Shown here one piece after another: positions 36,580-49,658 of a DNA stretch of 64,000 nucleotides (the first letter of the stretch is position 1; every line of letters begins with the position of its first letter). The stretch is taken from contig CM028909.1 in assembly GCA_016801845.1 (NCBI GenBank), positions 16,841,313-16,905,312 of the forward strand, written 5' to 3'. Source of the stretch: Polydactylus sextarius. Its lineage: Eukaryota > Chordata > Actinopteri > Polynemidae. The notes beneath the pieces were generated by a model. That model ran no database searches and was not told the DNA's origin. It saw nothing but the letters and a program-made list of their open reading frames with translations. The position numbers were made by a program, and so were the translations under genes.

Positions 36580-38117
36580 CTGGAACACAGACAGGCAACA
36601 CTTTATTCAGCTACTCAAGAGAATGTATGCAATGCTTTTATATTTTGTGCAGAGTAGAAAATAATTGAATTATTTCATGAACTTAAAAAAGGAAACCTAA
36701 AGGCACCTAAAGACAGTACTTGGTGACCCCTCCTCTTCATAGCATTTGATTTAGAATATCATTCAGTTTACTGTCAAATATGACAAACAGCAGCAAATTC
36801 TCAAATGTGTAGATTAAACTAGGAACATTTGTGGCTATATTTCATGTTTGACTGTCTTCTGCTCAATTGCTCATTAATTGGAGATTAAATTAGATTAGAG
36901 GCTACATTAATGTGAGAGCGTCTTTGATCCAACGTAAAAGTTTAGGACTACAACTAATGATGATGGGTTAGTGATTTATTCCATTATTTAAAACACTGTT
37001 TTCCATTAGGAAAACAGTGGAAAACTACCCCCACAGTTTCCAGAACAAAGAGTCATCTTTAAATTGTCTTAATTCAATTCAATTTAGTTTGTAATAATAT
37101 GAAACTAAGAAAAGTAGCAGATCATCACATTGGATGCTTATCAATATTTGATTTATTTTTAAAATTTAAATCCAGTTAAAATCAATTCATGTTAAAATAA
37201 TTGCAGATTCATTTTGTTTATTGACAAATAAATCAAATCATCTAATAACTGCATAAAACTCCATCCATAATACCTCATCTACTGTAATGAGTATGAATGT
37301 TTAGGTGCTGATAATATTATATAGTCTCCTCCATTAAAAAAAAAAAAAAAAATCAATTAATAAATACACAACAAATTAATATGAACACAGCAAGTTAATA
37401 ATGATCTGTGCTAGCAGTGTGCATGTATTTTGGGTCACTAAAAAACCTGAGTGCACCAACCTGAGTGTTTGCCATCAATCCCCTCATCATCGCTCATGTC
37501 AGACAGGTCTTCAAGATCATCATCATCATCCTCATCCTCATCTGACCCATGTTTGCCCTTTTTAGCTGAAGACAGAAAGCGAAAAAACTTAACACTGCAT
37601 TGAATTTTTTCTACTGTTACAGTCTTCAGACATTTTAAACTCTGCGTTGGTGCATCGCTGACGTCTGAGGACTTTGGAGACACCTATATGTGGGCCAGGT
37701 ATCAGAGGCAGCTGAAGTGTCTATTTCCTCCTGAGATGGAACTGAGAGTCGATTACAGACGCTGCTGCTTCTGCACAAACACCCATGACAGTTTACTACC
37801 GGCAATTTCAGACATCTTATGCTCACGGCCTAAATATAGCAAATGGAGATAGCAGGCAGGTTCCACCGCTACGATGATGATGGGAGTGTTGGTGTGTGCG
37901 TCGCTGTGTGTGTTTGTGTGTGTTCTGCGCTGGAGAGAAGTTGGGAGTTTGTCTGAAATTGTGTTTGTGCTATCCTCCGAGTAAAAATGTGTGTGTGTAT
38001 GTGTGTGTTGTCTAGCCAAAGGGACAACTGGGGTCCACAGGCTTTGAAGTTGAGGTGTGATGAGAGGCTAGGAGCGTGGAGGAGAGAGAAGCAAAACAGA
38101 GCTGCTACCTCTGTCTA

Positions 38118-38151
<34 letters not shown>

Positions 38152-38584
38152 CTATTAAAACATAAGCCATTTCCCTTATTATCGGCTCACTCTCTTCCAC
38201 TCTGTGTTGCCAACATGGTGCTCAGCAGACTTCAGTAGAACCTCATAGGTTGCCCCCATATGACCTGGAAGACTTATTCCTCCCACACACGGACATCACC
38301 ACAGAAAACACATACAACACACCAATCTAAATCATCAGCCCCCTACTCTCACACTCCTCCTCTTTCCGGGAGTGTGTGAGACCACAAAGAGCTTTGGTGA
38401 GCTGCCCAAAAGCTTTTGGCTCTTCAAGACTGGACGACAAGGTGGGTGTGCGTTCATGTTCTATCACTGCGACTGTGTATGTGTGTGCGCGCACGTGTTG
38501 TGAGGACATGCGGGGGCAGCTGGGTGAGGCCCGCAGAGCCAGAGAGACGGAGAAAAAAAAAAGGAGAATGAAAGAGAGAGAGAG

Positions 38585-38625
<41 letters not shown>

Positions 38626-40791
38626 TGGGAGCGGCCACCTCTGGCTGTTCCACTGGGCTGGTTTGAATTAGGAACCCCCGCTGGGATCCAAGCCTGTACT
38701 TCCTGTCAGGGGGTTTCAGTTTGTGTGAGCGCACGAGGGGTGGGAGGGGTTGAGGAAAGATGAATGGGGGGGTGGTGGGGGCGGAGGCCCGCCACTTGCC
38801 GGCAGCTGCCCATCCGTTTGTGGGGACTCTCCCTACAATGAAGTCCAGATGCATCAAAAAAAAAATCCCCCTGCCGCCTACTCCTTTTCTCTGTGACCTT
38901 GGGGAGGGCTTATTCAGTTCGAAGTGTGTCCAAGTGTAAAGCTTTATGGGTGAGGCTGCAGCTGCCTGTGACCTACGGATGACCCGAGAGGAAGACACAC
39001 AGGACTTAAAGGATGAATGAGCTGACAGCTCTTCCTCACTGAGAATGAGCCAAACTATCTGATTAACCAAAAGGATTTTCTCTAGTTTGATTTAATTTTC
39101 CATTCCTCAAAAATGTCCTCTTTGGATGTTTTGATAACTCGTTGCCTCGTGGTAACAGCTTTGCAGGTCACACGTTTCATGTACCTAAATCTTTCAGATG
39201 GGAACTATCCCAGAAACGGAGTCAACAGTAGAGAATCAGACTGAACTGTCATCACCCCCCTTAACTTTGCTTCGAGTGGAGGTTCAGGCTGTGACAAAAC
39301 AGCCCCCTAGAGGCCAAGACAGGCAGTACATCATGTGGTCCATGAAAATAAACACAGCCTGCTTTGCATGAAACTGTTGTGTGCGAGTGAAAAGTCCATG
39401 AGAACCAGCTCACCTTTGATTTTAAACCCTCCATCATCATCATCATCGTCACTATCAGACTGGAACAGATCCTTGAACTCCTTCTTGTCTTCTACTTTCT
39501 TCTCCTCAATCTTCTTGCGTTTGATCTCAGGGAGATCCAGATCCTCCATCTTTAACAAAACACAAAACAGGTCAAAACATGATGTTGATCCTAAAAAAAA
39601 ATTAAATTCAGCAGTTTAGCACAGCTGTTTCATGGTTTATGTAAGGAAGAAAAAGCTAAAGGAGATTCATTTGCCGACAGTAGGAAAAAAAGGTAAATAG
39701 CAGTATGTTTTTTGGTTTGATGGTTACCCTTTCTTTGCCAGAAATCTCCAGTTGGATCTCCTTCTCCCTCAGCTTCTTCCACTGGCTGTAGTATCTGCTG
39801 AGAGGAGTCCCCTCCTCTTTGATCTTCTTCTCCCAGGCCGCCTGACAGAGAACATCCTGATTAAAATCTTTGTTGAAAAATGCATATATAGGTTTGTGGT
39901 AGTTCAGAGAGACATTTTAGCAGTTTATTCAAATGATAATAGTACAAGTGACTTTTCACCACAGCTTCACATCAATTTACCAGGAGACAGAGATGGAAGG
40001 AACAGACAGTGATCAGAGTCAGAAGACGTAAAAAAACAGACAGATTGAAGATGTCTGGAAGGGGAGACCATCGGATCTTCTCCAGCCTTCCCCTAAAGGT
40101 ATTTGTGGATGATATTGATTAGGCCCAATCACATTATCTGACCAACAAATCCAATAGAGCGAATAGACCATGGCCTCCTGTGCCCGTTAGCTTAACACAT
40201 TTACCAGTTTGCTGTGTGGCTATTAAGATGGGTGACATGTATACCCAAGAAAAAAAGGGACAAAACAAAACAAAGAATTTCCCCAGGAGAGAGAACGACA
40301 AGAGGTAGCGATGCGACCTGGATGGAGACAGGGCATCATTAATTAGGCTAGCTCTCAGTTTGGCAGATATGTCAGTGGGGGGGCTGGTGGCCAGAGGGGG
40401 GCCCTGGCCTTTTCCACAGCAGCGGCGGCAGGGCTGTCCCTTCTCCTTCGCCTGCGGTGACACCTCTACTGCTGTTGCGATGCCAGGGAACGGATGCCAT
40501 GGCGACAGCCTCCGCTGAGCACAGAGCCGTGGCGACAGGGGCTGGCGCTGCCGCAGTGCCGTGCTGTCTGTCTGTTGCACTGGGTTAACAACACACGCAC
40601 ACACTCTTCCATGTGTGCACACACACACACACCTTTTCTCATCAGCTAAATTACACAAAGACGATCCTCTTTAATTTTGTCCTTAAATATTAATCAGCAG
40701 AACACGTCAAGACTCTCAGCATGCAGCACAGCCACACTAAATTGTGTGTGGGAACAGGTAAAATAACTGGAGACACACATTCGCCTGCGCA

Positions 40792-40823
<32 letters not shown>

Positions 40824-43800
40824 CACACAGACACACTAATGGCTACTCATTAAAGCAGAGGCGCCTCTGGTTCAAAAGCCCATAAGAGCTTCCAATAACC
40901 ACAGGGTCGTACTTAACCAGGCTTATAGTTTACACAGGAAAGTGTCTTCCATTATCAGTTGCTGCGTGTAGGAGTCGAGGGTCAGGACTGTCCGATGGCC
41001 TGCAGCCTCTTACTGAACCTCGATCAAAGCCCGACACAAAACTTTCTAGTCTTACTATTTGACAACCAGAGAAAAGTTTATCTGGAATGCTCTCCTCTTA
41101 CGATGCTGAATGATGAGTCTGAATAATAAAAATGTAAAATATCATGCTGTTGCTGTGGAAACAACTTTTATACCGAGCCAGAAGAAATTACCTCAATTAT
41201 GTATCAATTATTAAGATGTTCCAAGTCAAGTGGATAGAGCTGGCTGATTGTTGAGTACTGTCAATTACTATGACCACAGACAAACTCACCACAGCAGTTG
41301 GTACCATCTCGCCAAAAAGTGGCAAAGTGACAATTAAATACTCCTCATAGATTTATGTATTAGTGAGAGGGATTAATGGACTGATTTCCCAGACTAATTA
41401 ATTTCCTGTTTTTGTTGATTGTCTCATGTTTCTGTCACCGAAGAGCTGAAAACATTCATTTCACCATCATTTACTGTCAATTTGGGGGTCTCTGAATCGT
41501 TTATAAAATGAGTGAATTAATACTTTTACTACTACAACTATGCAAATCCTGAATTTATTTCAGATTAAATGTGTATTTTCCTAATATTCAATTCAAATAT
41601 TAAATTTGTTCTGATTAAACTATAATTAGAAGAGAAACCATAATCAAGTGAGCAGATGAGTGATGCTCACCTGACGAGCAGCACATCAACTGATTTAATG
41701 TTGATTATCTGATGTGTGATTATAAGACAACATATGGCCACTTAAACATATCATGTATTTATCGATATACAGGTGGCAAGATGGCGAATGCTGAACTTAT
41801 AAAGTTGTTTGCAGTAATTAATGATAACTGCAGAAGAAATTGCTTGACTCCGTATAATAAAAGTGTAGAGCTACTAGATGATTTAATCTTGACCTAATAA
41901 CAGAAAATTAACTTCTATAATTACATATGAATCTATACAGGTTTGACTGCAACCTTGGTAACACCTTATTGTCTGTCATCTGTCCACTAATAAATTATGT
42001 TTATCTGTGGTTTGTGTTACCTTTCTGTTCAAATAACAGGTGACATAATGTTAAGTTTTTATGTCAGGAACTCATTTATAACTTCAACAACATTTTAAAA
42101 CTACTACTAAATATTGTTAGGTTCACCTGCATAATAATGTGTTGGACCAGTCTGTATTCACCAATTCATTTTCTTTGTTTTTTTTCCAAAGGCATGTTTT
42201 CGGTTTACAAAAACTTAATATGAGGAAACAGAAGAGCCAAACGGACAACAAAAACAAATGTGTGGAAGAGGTAAAATAAGGACTCAGGAAAGGCAGCCTG
42301 CAGATTCAGGACAAAACAGGCTTCCCCTCCCTTCGTTTCTGTCTTGCTCTCTCTCTCTCTCTCTCACACACACTCGCTCACTCACACACACACACTCACC
42401 ACAGCAGTGGCATCGGCCACTCCGAAGGCGGCCTTCTGTCTCTGTCCTGTGATGTGGCTGCTGTTCTCCTGTACCTTCTCCAGCAGCTGGCGCACCGGCT
42501 TGCAGTAATTGGCCACTTTGCATTCCTTCAGGAACGCTTTCAGCTGCAGGGACATGGAGGGGGAGTATGAGAAAGAAGGAACCAGTGTAAAAGATCATCC
42601 AGCCCGCCCATACGGTGCATTCAGGCAGAGCAGAGGAGGGTTTGTGGTTGTTTCCCCTGAGGGGAGCAGATTCAGCCTGGCAATACGTCAACCCAATCCT
42701 GAATCATCTATTCAGAGAGAATTAAAACTCTTGGAACGATGTTCAGCGTCAATACTTCTGTATGAGTTCAATTCTGCAGTGTTATTCTGTAACACCTGAG
42801 CGTGTCCTGTACAAATTTGTGAATACAAGTTATTTCAGGTTCAGGATCTGCTTAAAGGCGATGTTACCTGAATGATGGTGGGTAGGGCAAGCTCTGGGAA
42901 GCCAATGGTGGCGGCCTGAGTGTGGAAGTATTCCAGTATCAGGTCGTACAGCTGGTCAATCAGTCCGTCCTAAAGAAACACAGACAATATTCACACAGGT
43001 GGGTAAAATTTCATTTCTCTGCTGTGCACTGACCTTCAGTGAAAAGATGATTTGCTGCAAAGAATCTGTGATGACAGTTTAGCCTGACCTTTGATTCTCT
43101 GCCCAGATCTCTGATTTGTTTGGCAACAATAACAGACCTGTGGTGTCTCTGCCGGCTCGAGAAACATTCACAGGTTTATAAACAGGACATCATCTTTCTA
43201 CATAGCTACCTACCTGCCTATATTCATGAAAAATATCAACAGAAAAAAATGCCAAAATGATCATTTTTTGTTTAACATCAATTTGATCGATGTAAAAAAA
43301 AAAAAAAAAAAAAAAAAGTAACTAGCAACTGTATTGTGCCCATCAAATGGAACACACTTTACGGTAGGACAAATATCATTCATCACTACTGGCTGCACAG
43401 GTCAAGAGCAAAACACAAATTGGTTAGAATTATGAATTGAACTGAATTGTTAAACTGAAAAAGTGGTAATTCAGTTTTAATATCTCGCTAAATTTAGCCG
43501 AGCAGTCACGCAGTCTGTGTCCTGAATTCTGACACCTCTGGCTTTTAAACAAGAGGATTCACATATTATAACAACTTGACAAAGAAACAGCATTGATTAA
43601 AATATTTACAGTGAGCACCTTCAAATGTACAATCTTTGCAATTATTCTCATTAGTATTAGGATTAAGAGTATCTCTTGGGTTTTTATTAAGTCGTCTGTG
43701 TGTTATATTAATTATCAATAAATTCAGACAGATGGATCAATTTTTGTTTAGTTATGTTTCCCGTGAGCCTGTGAGCCTGGGGTTCGTGGCAGCTGCCCAG

Positions 43801-46800
43801 GTGACAGGAGTGAAAACAGGCCTAGCGAGCGGAGTGCGGGGGATAATCCCAGAAGGCTGTGCTGCAATCCTCTCAGCTTTGGCGCTGAATGTGACGACTC
43901 GGACCGTTTTAGAGCACCGACAAGGGGCTTTCAGCGCTGCCCCCAATCCCGTCATACACATATGCAGGCTAATACGGTGTCAGGGAGCGACATGAAAATG
44001 ACATTAACTAAGACCTGAACTACTCATCTGATCAAGTGCTGCCTCTCAATACAACACAGACCTGTTGCATAAATACAAACTGCGGGACACAATGAACATA
44101 CTCTCCATATTAGAAAAAGAAAAGAGAAATTGGCCTCACTGATGGTGGATCCACAGCAGAAATATTTACCTTGTAGGCTTTCTCCATCAGATTGACTTTG
44201 CTCAGCTTCAGAATGACTGCGAAGTTGATTGGTTTCTTGCTCATTCGCCCTGGCTTCTTGTTGAAATCCACTTGTTGGAAGATCTATAAAGGGAAAACAT
44301 AAACCAGTGAATTTTGAACCTTTTGCTCAGAATCACAAGTTGGTACCAACATGTGACAAACTAAAACTTATATGCAACATGAGACCTGATAACCTTAACT
44401 TACTATTTGCTTGTATGTTTAAAGTAAGCACTTTTCACACTCATCCCTGCCCACTTATGGTCTCAATCATTCAATCAAGATGAACCTCACAAAGAGAATT
44501 TATCAAAAAGGTCAAGCTATTGACCAAAGGTAAAAGTTGGTCAATAAGGCATTTTTTTTTGACTCCTACACATGTAAGCTTCTGAAGTTAAGTCTTTTCA
44601 TGAAGTTTATACATTTATATAATTCATCTCTTTCCCTCAAGACATCAGTATTTCTAAAGTTCAACATAAGAAACCAAAAACTACCAGAGCCACAGTGTAT
44701 ATGCGATCAACTGCATCTTATTGTTTTAGTTTTGACAGTTGTTACTCTATGTTGTTCATTTTACATAGAACAGTGTTAGAGAGATGACACACTTCTATCT
44801 TAAGTCTGTGAAAGCATATTCTAGCCAATGTGTGGGCTTTTAGTCTACAAGCTGCAGCTTTCACATCTGCCCACAGTGCACAAGTGAATTTCTGTCTTGT
44901 ATTTGTATATCAAGCTATTTCTGACTCCCCGTATCTCTGTGCGTTAGTGTGTGTGTGAGTATGTGTGCGTGTGTGCGCGTGTGGTCGTTACTGTGCTCGG
45001 TGTGCGAAGCAGAGCAACACTCCTGGCCGGTGCTGTCTGTACAAACATAGGATGTGGTGGCGGTCTGCGGGGGAGCCAGGGGGAAGTGGGAAGGCATGGG
45101 CCAGCCCTGATGCATACACATGCACATACACACGCACATACATACACATACACACACACTCGCGCACAGCTACTGAAGCAGGAAGCTCGAAATCATACAC
45201 CCCCCTCGGAGATGCGAGAACACACACAGGCACAGACACACAGGAGGAAGGGGCTGCTTCTGCTGCTCTAATTAAAACAGTAGCAGCGTACCTCAGCCTG
45301 CCTTTAACAAGGGGAACAGTAGAGGAGGGAAAAAAAACACAGGAAATAACGTGCGTCACAAATAAACACGGCTTGCTGTTGGGGGTCTGAGTGTATGTGC
45401 AGGGAAAAAAGGGTGGGGAGTGGGCCATAGGCAGAGAGGATGTGGTCTCCACAGCGTGTTAGGACCAGAGTGTAAACCACAACTGTGTCTGTATCGGGGC
45501 GGTCAAACTACACACACACACACACAAACTCACACTGACCAATCCCAGCGGGCCAAGTGAGTCGCTAGCACACTTCTCTCCTCCGGCAAACCACAACACC
45601 GCTCTGCACCGCAGATAAACACGTACACGCTCGAGACGCACATGCACCGCGCAGTCACGTGTTCAACACCTGACCCAGAGATATGCTGTCAGTTGGTGAC
45701 CTGCGATTGGTCTGATAACAAAGGTCTCACTTTCTCTTACACACATACGTTCTACCCTTCGATGTGTTTCCTCCTGAGCTCCTTCAGTTGTAGCCGTTGA
45801 GACCAAAATGCATTGCATGCGCCACTGATGTTTTTCCACAGCAAACCACCGACGGAACATTTCATCACATCTACTTTTTCATTGTTTCCATTTGAGGCAA
45901 CAACAGTCAACTGACTGCTATTTATTCGGCATAATTTAAAACTATTTGAGGTTTTCAAGTAAGTTTGATGTGTTGGCATGTGACATTGTTGGAAACTAGA
46001 TCTGAGCCACACGGCGGTTTCTGGAGACGACATCAAAGTCTTACCTCCAAGAGGAAAGGCAGCACAGGTACAAATGTGTTGGTGCTGCTTGACAGCAGTG
46101 TGAGAGCTCTGCAACAGTGCATCCTCAGAGGGTAGTACCTTGATGTGGGCACCAATCTGTTCAGAGAGAGAAAACAGCGGTCAACATCTCCACCTGCTGT
46201 CGGTAAAATGTAAAGGACGTGTTGGGTTCACTGTTCACTGGCTGATGATAAAGATACTGGAGAGCAAGTATTTCATAGATGGACAATAAACTTAAAAATA
46301 TTCCTAATAGATAAATAACATCATTGTTCTCTTTTATACATTTGTGCTGGTTTTCAGTCTTTATATAACCATTAAAAATGAATTTTTGTGAATCATTAAA
46401 TTCAATCTATTTGTATGGACTATCAGTACGAATATATTTGTTCAGTTTTATCCTTATTCACACCCACCTTCCAAATTTCAGCATGACTGCTGCCTTCTGT
46501 GTATAATCATGCCTTATTTATCACTTTTTGCCAGCAGTCATTCTGTCACTCAAACAGCACTGTCACAGCAGGAGACCCTTTGTTCTCAATTCTGCTCTGT
46601 TTATGTGCAGCAGTGAGTTTATGTTGACGTGTAATGTTGCAGCTGATACTAAGTGGGTGTTCAGACCCAAAGGCCCTGAACTTAAAAAAAAAAGTTGACT
46701 ATGTACAAATACTGCTGAAGGGATAAACTACAGACGCAAAAACTATACTGATTTTTAAAAAATCCTTTTCATCAAGAATTTTTGTGAAATAAACCGCTGT

Positions 46801-49507
46801 GCTGAGATGACAGGATAATTAATCAATTGCATATTGGACAAAAATAATATCCTGCAATTATTTTTGATTATCATCTAATTACTCAAGTCTGACAAAAATA
46901 TCAAATATATCAAATATCAGTATTTGATGTTTTTCTTGTGTCTGTGGTACAGTCAACCAAAAAAATGTTTTTACAAACTAAGGCAATGTTTTCACCATTT
47001 CCAGCATTTTAATGAGCTGAACAATTAATTGTCAATAATGTCAATAATCATATATCAATCAACAATAAAAAAAATAAAAAAAAATCATTAATTGCGGTTC
47101 TGCTGAATTTGAACAGATATCATTGTCTTTATAACAATGAAATGTTTTCTCTTAAATAAAAAAACACACCTCTTGATCAGAACTACTTAACATTAAATTG
47201 ATGGATGAATTGTTCACTTTAAGTAGTACCTTACACATTAACATTTGAGGGTTGATGCACGTAAGTGAAATAACTTTAAATAAGAAGACTTCACATAAAT
47301 ACACTCACTTGATGGTGCCTATGATGACCTGGCAGAGAGGATAGATGAGCGGCTGGAGAACATCACTGGGGTGTAAGGTGCTGAGGACGCGACACCAGAG
47401 GTACAGACAGTGGATGTACTGCCAGTTGTACACAGACTGATATGTTTCCTACAGGACACACACAGAGTCAGTGTCTAACTACAAATATATGCTTAAAATG
47501 AGCACCAGTAAGAATGTAAGAACTTTACTGTGAATGTTCATTCAATTATGTGTTCATTTTTGCAACATGCTGTGTTAATGAGAACAACAAACAAGCAAAA
47601 AAGTCAATAACATCAGGCTGGTGTATTGACCATGAGCACACTAGAAAAGAGCTTTGTCTTTTTTCCACTGTTGTACCCACTCAATACATTAGATGTTAAA
47701 ATCAATTGTAATTAGATAATAATGGCAATAGTTCTTAAAATTACAATCAACATAAAATGGCAAAACTCCTTCCCTATGTCCGTTTATGTCCATTGTAGGA
47801 CTGCATTTCAAAAACAGCGTGTCTTCATATGTTTGTCTCATCGAAGCGTTTAAACCAACCTTTTTCTTCATGGTCATGGCATTTCTGAGGTGGATGGCCA
47901 GCTGTCGGATGTAGATGAAGGCGTGCTGGTAAGTGACCTGTGTGTCCAGGGAGTACATCTCTGTTAGAGTTCGCTGCATGAAGTTGATCATGGGCAGCGC
48001 ATTGGGAGACGTGAACTTGCAGTTTTGCACGTAAGAAATGTACATTTGCTGTGGAGAAAGACAGAAGAAGAGAAAACATAAACATAACAACCCAAATGTT
48101 AAAATAACATCAAATAGACTTATTTCTTGTATCTACTAATAAAATTAATTTTTTAATAAAATTAAAAAGATAACCTAAGCAAGGCAAGTCCAGAAAGTTG
48201 GGATATTCCTGTGTATTTTGCTGTGGACCCTTTTAATTCTTGTGTTATTTTTTTTGCATTTGGCTCACCTTGAGAATAGGGTTAAGATGTGTGTCCTGCT
48301 TGTGTCTGCAGATTTTGTTGAGGGCCAGAAAGGCAAGAACTCGACTTGTTTCCTCCCCTGTGCTCCACTGTTTCATCAATTGCTGCATACAAAGACGTGA
48401 GGGAAATTCAATTAAAAATAAAGACACATTAAAATTTCAGAGTCACACTCCATGGCGTCCTGTGCTGACTTTTGTCCTACCTTAACCAGATGCCGACACT
48501 GTTTAGGTAGACACAGGTAATAAGGTACAAGCTGGTTAGCATGTCGCAGGACGGCGCTGATGACTGTGGCTTCTGTCAAACAGGATAACAGCTACAGATA
48601 AAGAGGGAGGAAAGAGGTGTTAGAGGAAAACAAAAAATTAACCAACAGATGTTTCCAGGCAAAATAATTCAGTATGGCTCTTTGTTATAAATAAATTGTT
48701 CCACATCCAAAACATATTCTGCATATTTTCTCTACTGTTTATCATAATGTTTACCTTGCAGAGATACACACGGCAGAAATTACAGTGAGGGAACAGGAGA
48801 GACACCTGAGGTAAACAGTAAAATGTAAAACAAACCTGAACTACTCCGCTGAGATACATCTTGATGTCGATCTGATTCTTCTGCCACTTTGGACTGGATG
48901 ATGGGTACACTATTCTGAGAACAAAACGGAGGAAAAACCAATAGAATGAGACATGAGCAGCCCTTCCACAGCTAAATAACTGTTAACAAGAGGTGAAATC
49001 AGCAGATCATCTTCCACTTCATACTTGTGCTGGTCTTTATCCGGCTTTAGATTGAGCATCCTCTGGAGGGCCACATAAATATCCCTGATACAGAAGAGGA
49101 CCAGGGCATTGAACACTGCAGACCAGAGAGAAAAAGGATTATTTAGGCATTTACAAACTGTAACTGTTACAACAGTATACATTGAAACTATGACCTGAAA
49201 ATATGGTTGAAATGAGAAACCATAAGATATATATTATGTGTCAAACCTAAAGCATTCTAGCTATTCTAATATCTAAAACTTAGAAATATGAAGTCTTTCT
49301 TACAGAAAGAAAAGCAGAACGTATAAACAATAATCAGCGATGGCTATCATTGTGTTGTGCATAATAGCTGCCATTGTCACAGCTTACTGGAGAATTTGAA
49401 TAGAACAAAACCACCATTCAGTCAGTGTTATTAATAACATCAGTTAAAATATCTGGTGTGAATACACCGGCCCATTAGTTTATAGTTTAGTTTAATATTG
49501 GTTTTTC

Positions 49508-49544
<37 letters not shown>

Positions 49545-49622
49545 GTGTAGTGGAGGGCATACACGGTATACGAGGGTACAGGCCACTTATTTTTTAGTGA
49601 GCATTGAGTATAGCCACAACCC

Positions 49623-49658
<36 letters not shown>

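Larger units (their letters stand above)
36580..39413 (-). other. noc2l: NOC2L introns 16 and 17
   Basis: Introns 37566-39413 and 36580-37460. AT-rich sequence at about 36940-37270 includes an AGGACTACAACTAATGATGA-type stretch that resembles a diverged teleost dispersed repeat. (CA)n lies at 38120-38148 and (GA)n at 38572-38623. A 247-codon open frame at 38327-39070 (- strand) runs through the GA/CT repeat and is not a gene. Confidence 0.6.
42970..47308 (-). other. noc2l: NOC2L introns 10, 11 and 12
   Basis: Introns 46157-47308, 44284-46044 and 42970-44169. They hold an A-run at 43294-43317, GT/CA-rich stretches at 44940-45170, and AT-rich segments near 46800-47100 that resemble decayed dispersed repeats. 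No other gene is supported. Confidence 0.55.

Noticed and set aside
36940..37270. AT-rich stretch resembling a teleost dispersed repeat (ACTACAACTAATGAT type)
   Set aside because: Too diverged to assign a family or boundaries by eye, so not listed as a repeat feature.
38327..39070. 247-codon open frame on the - strand in a NOC2L intron
   Set aside because: Runs through the GA/CT microsatellite (Ser-Leu repeat) with no family similarity and no splice context. Intronic low-complexity artefact.
44951..45452. Several overlapping frames of 100-150 codons in a NOC2L intron
   Set aside because: Driven by GT/CA-rich sequence. No domain and no splice support.
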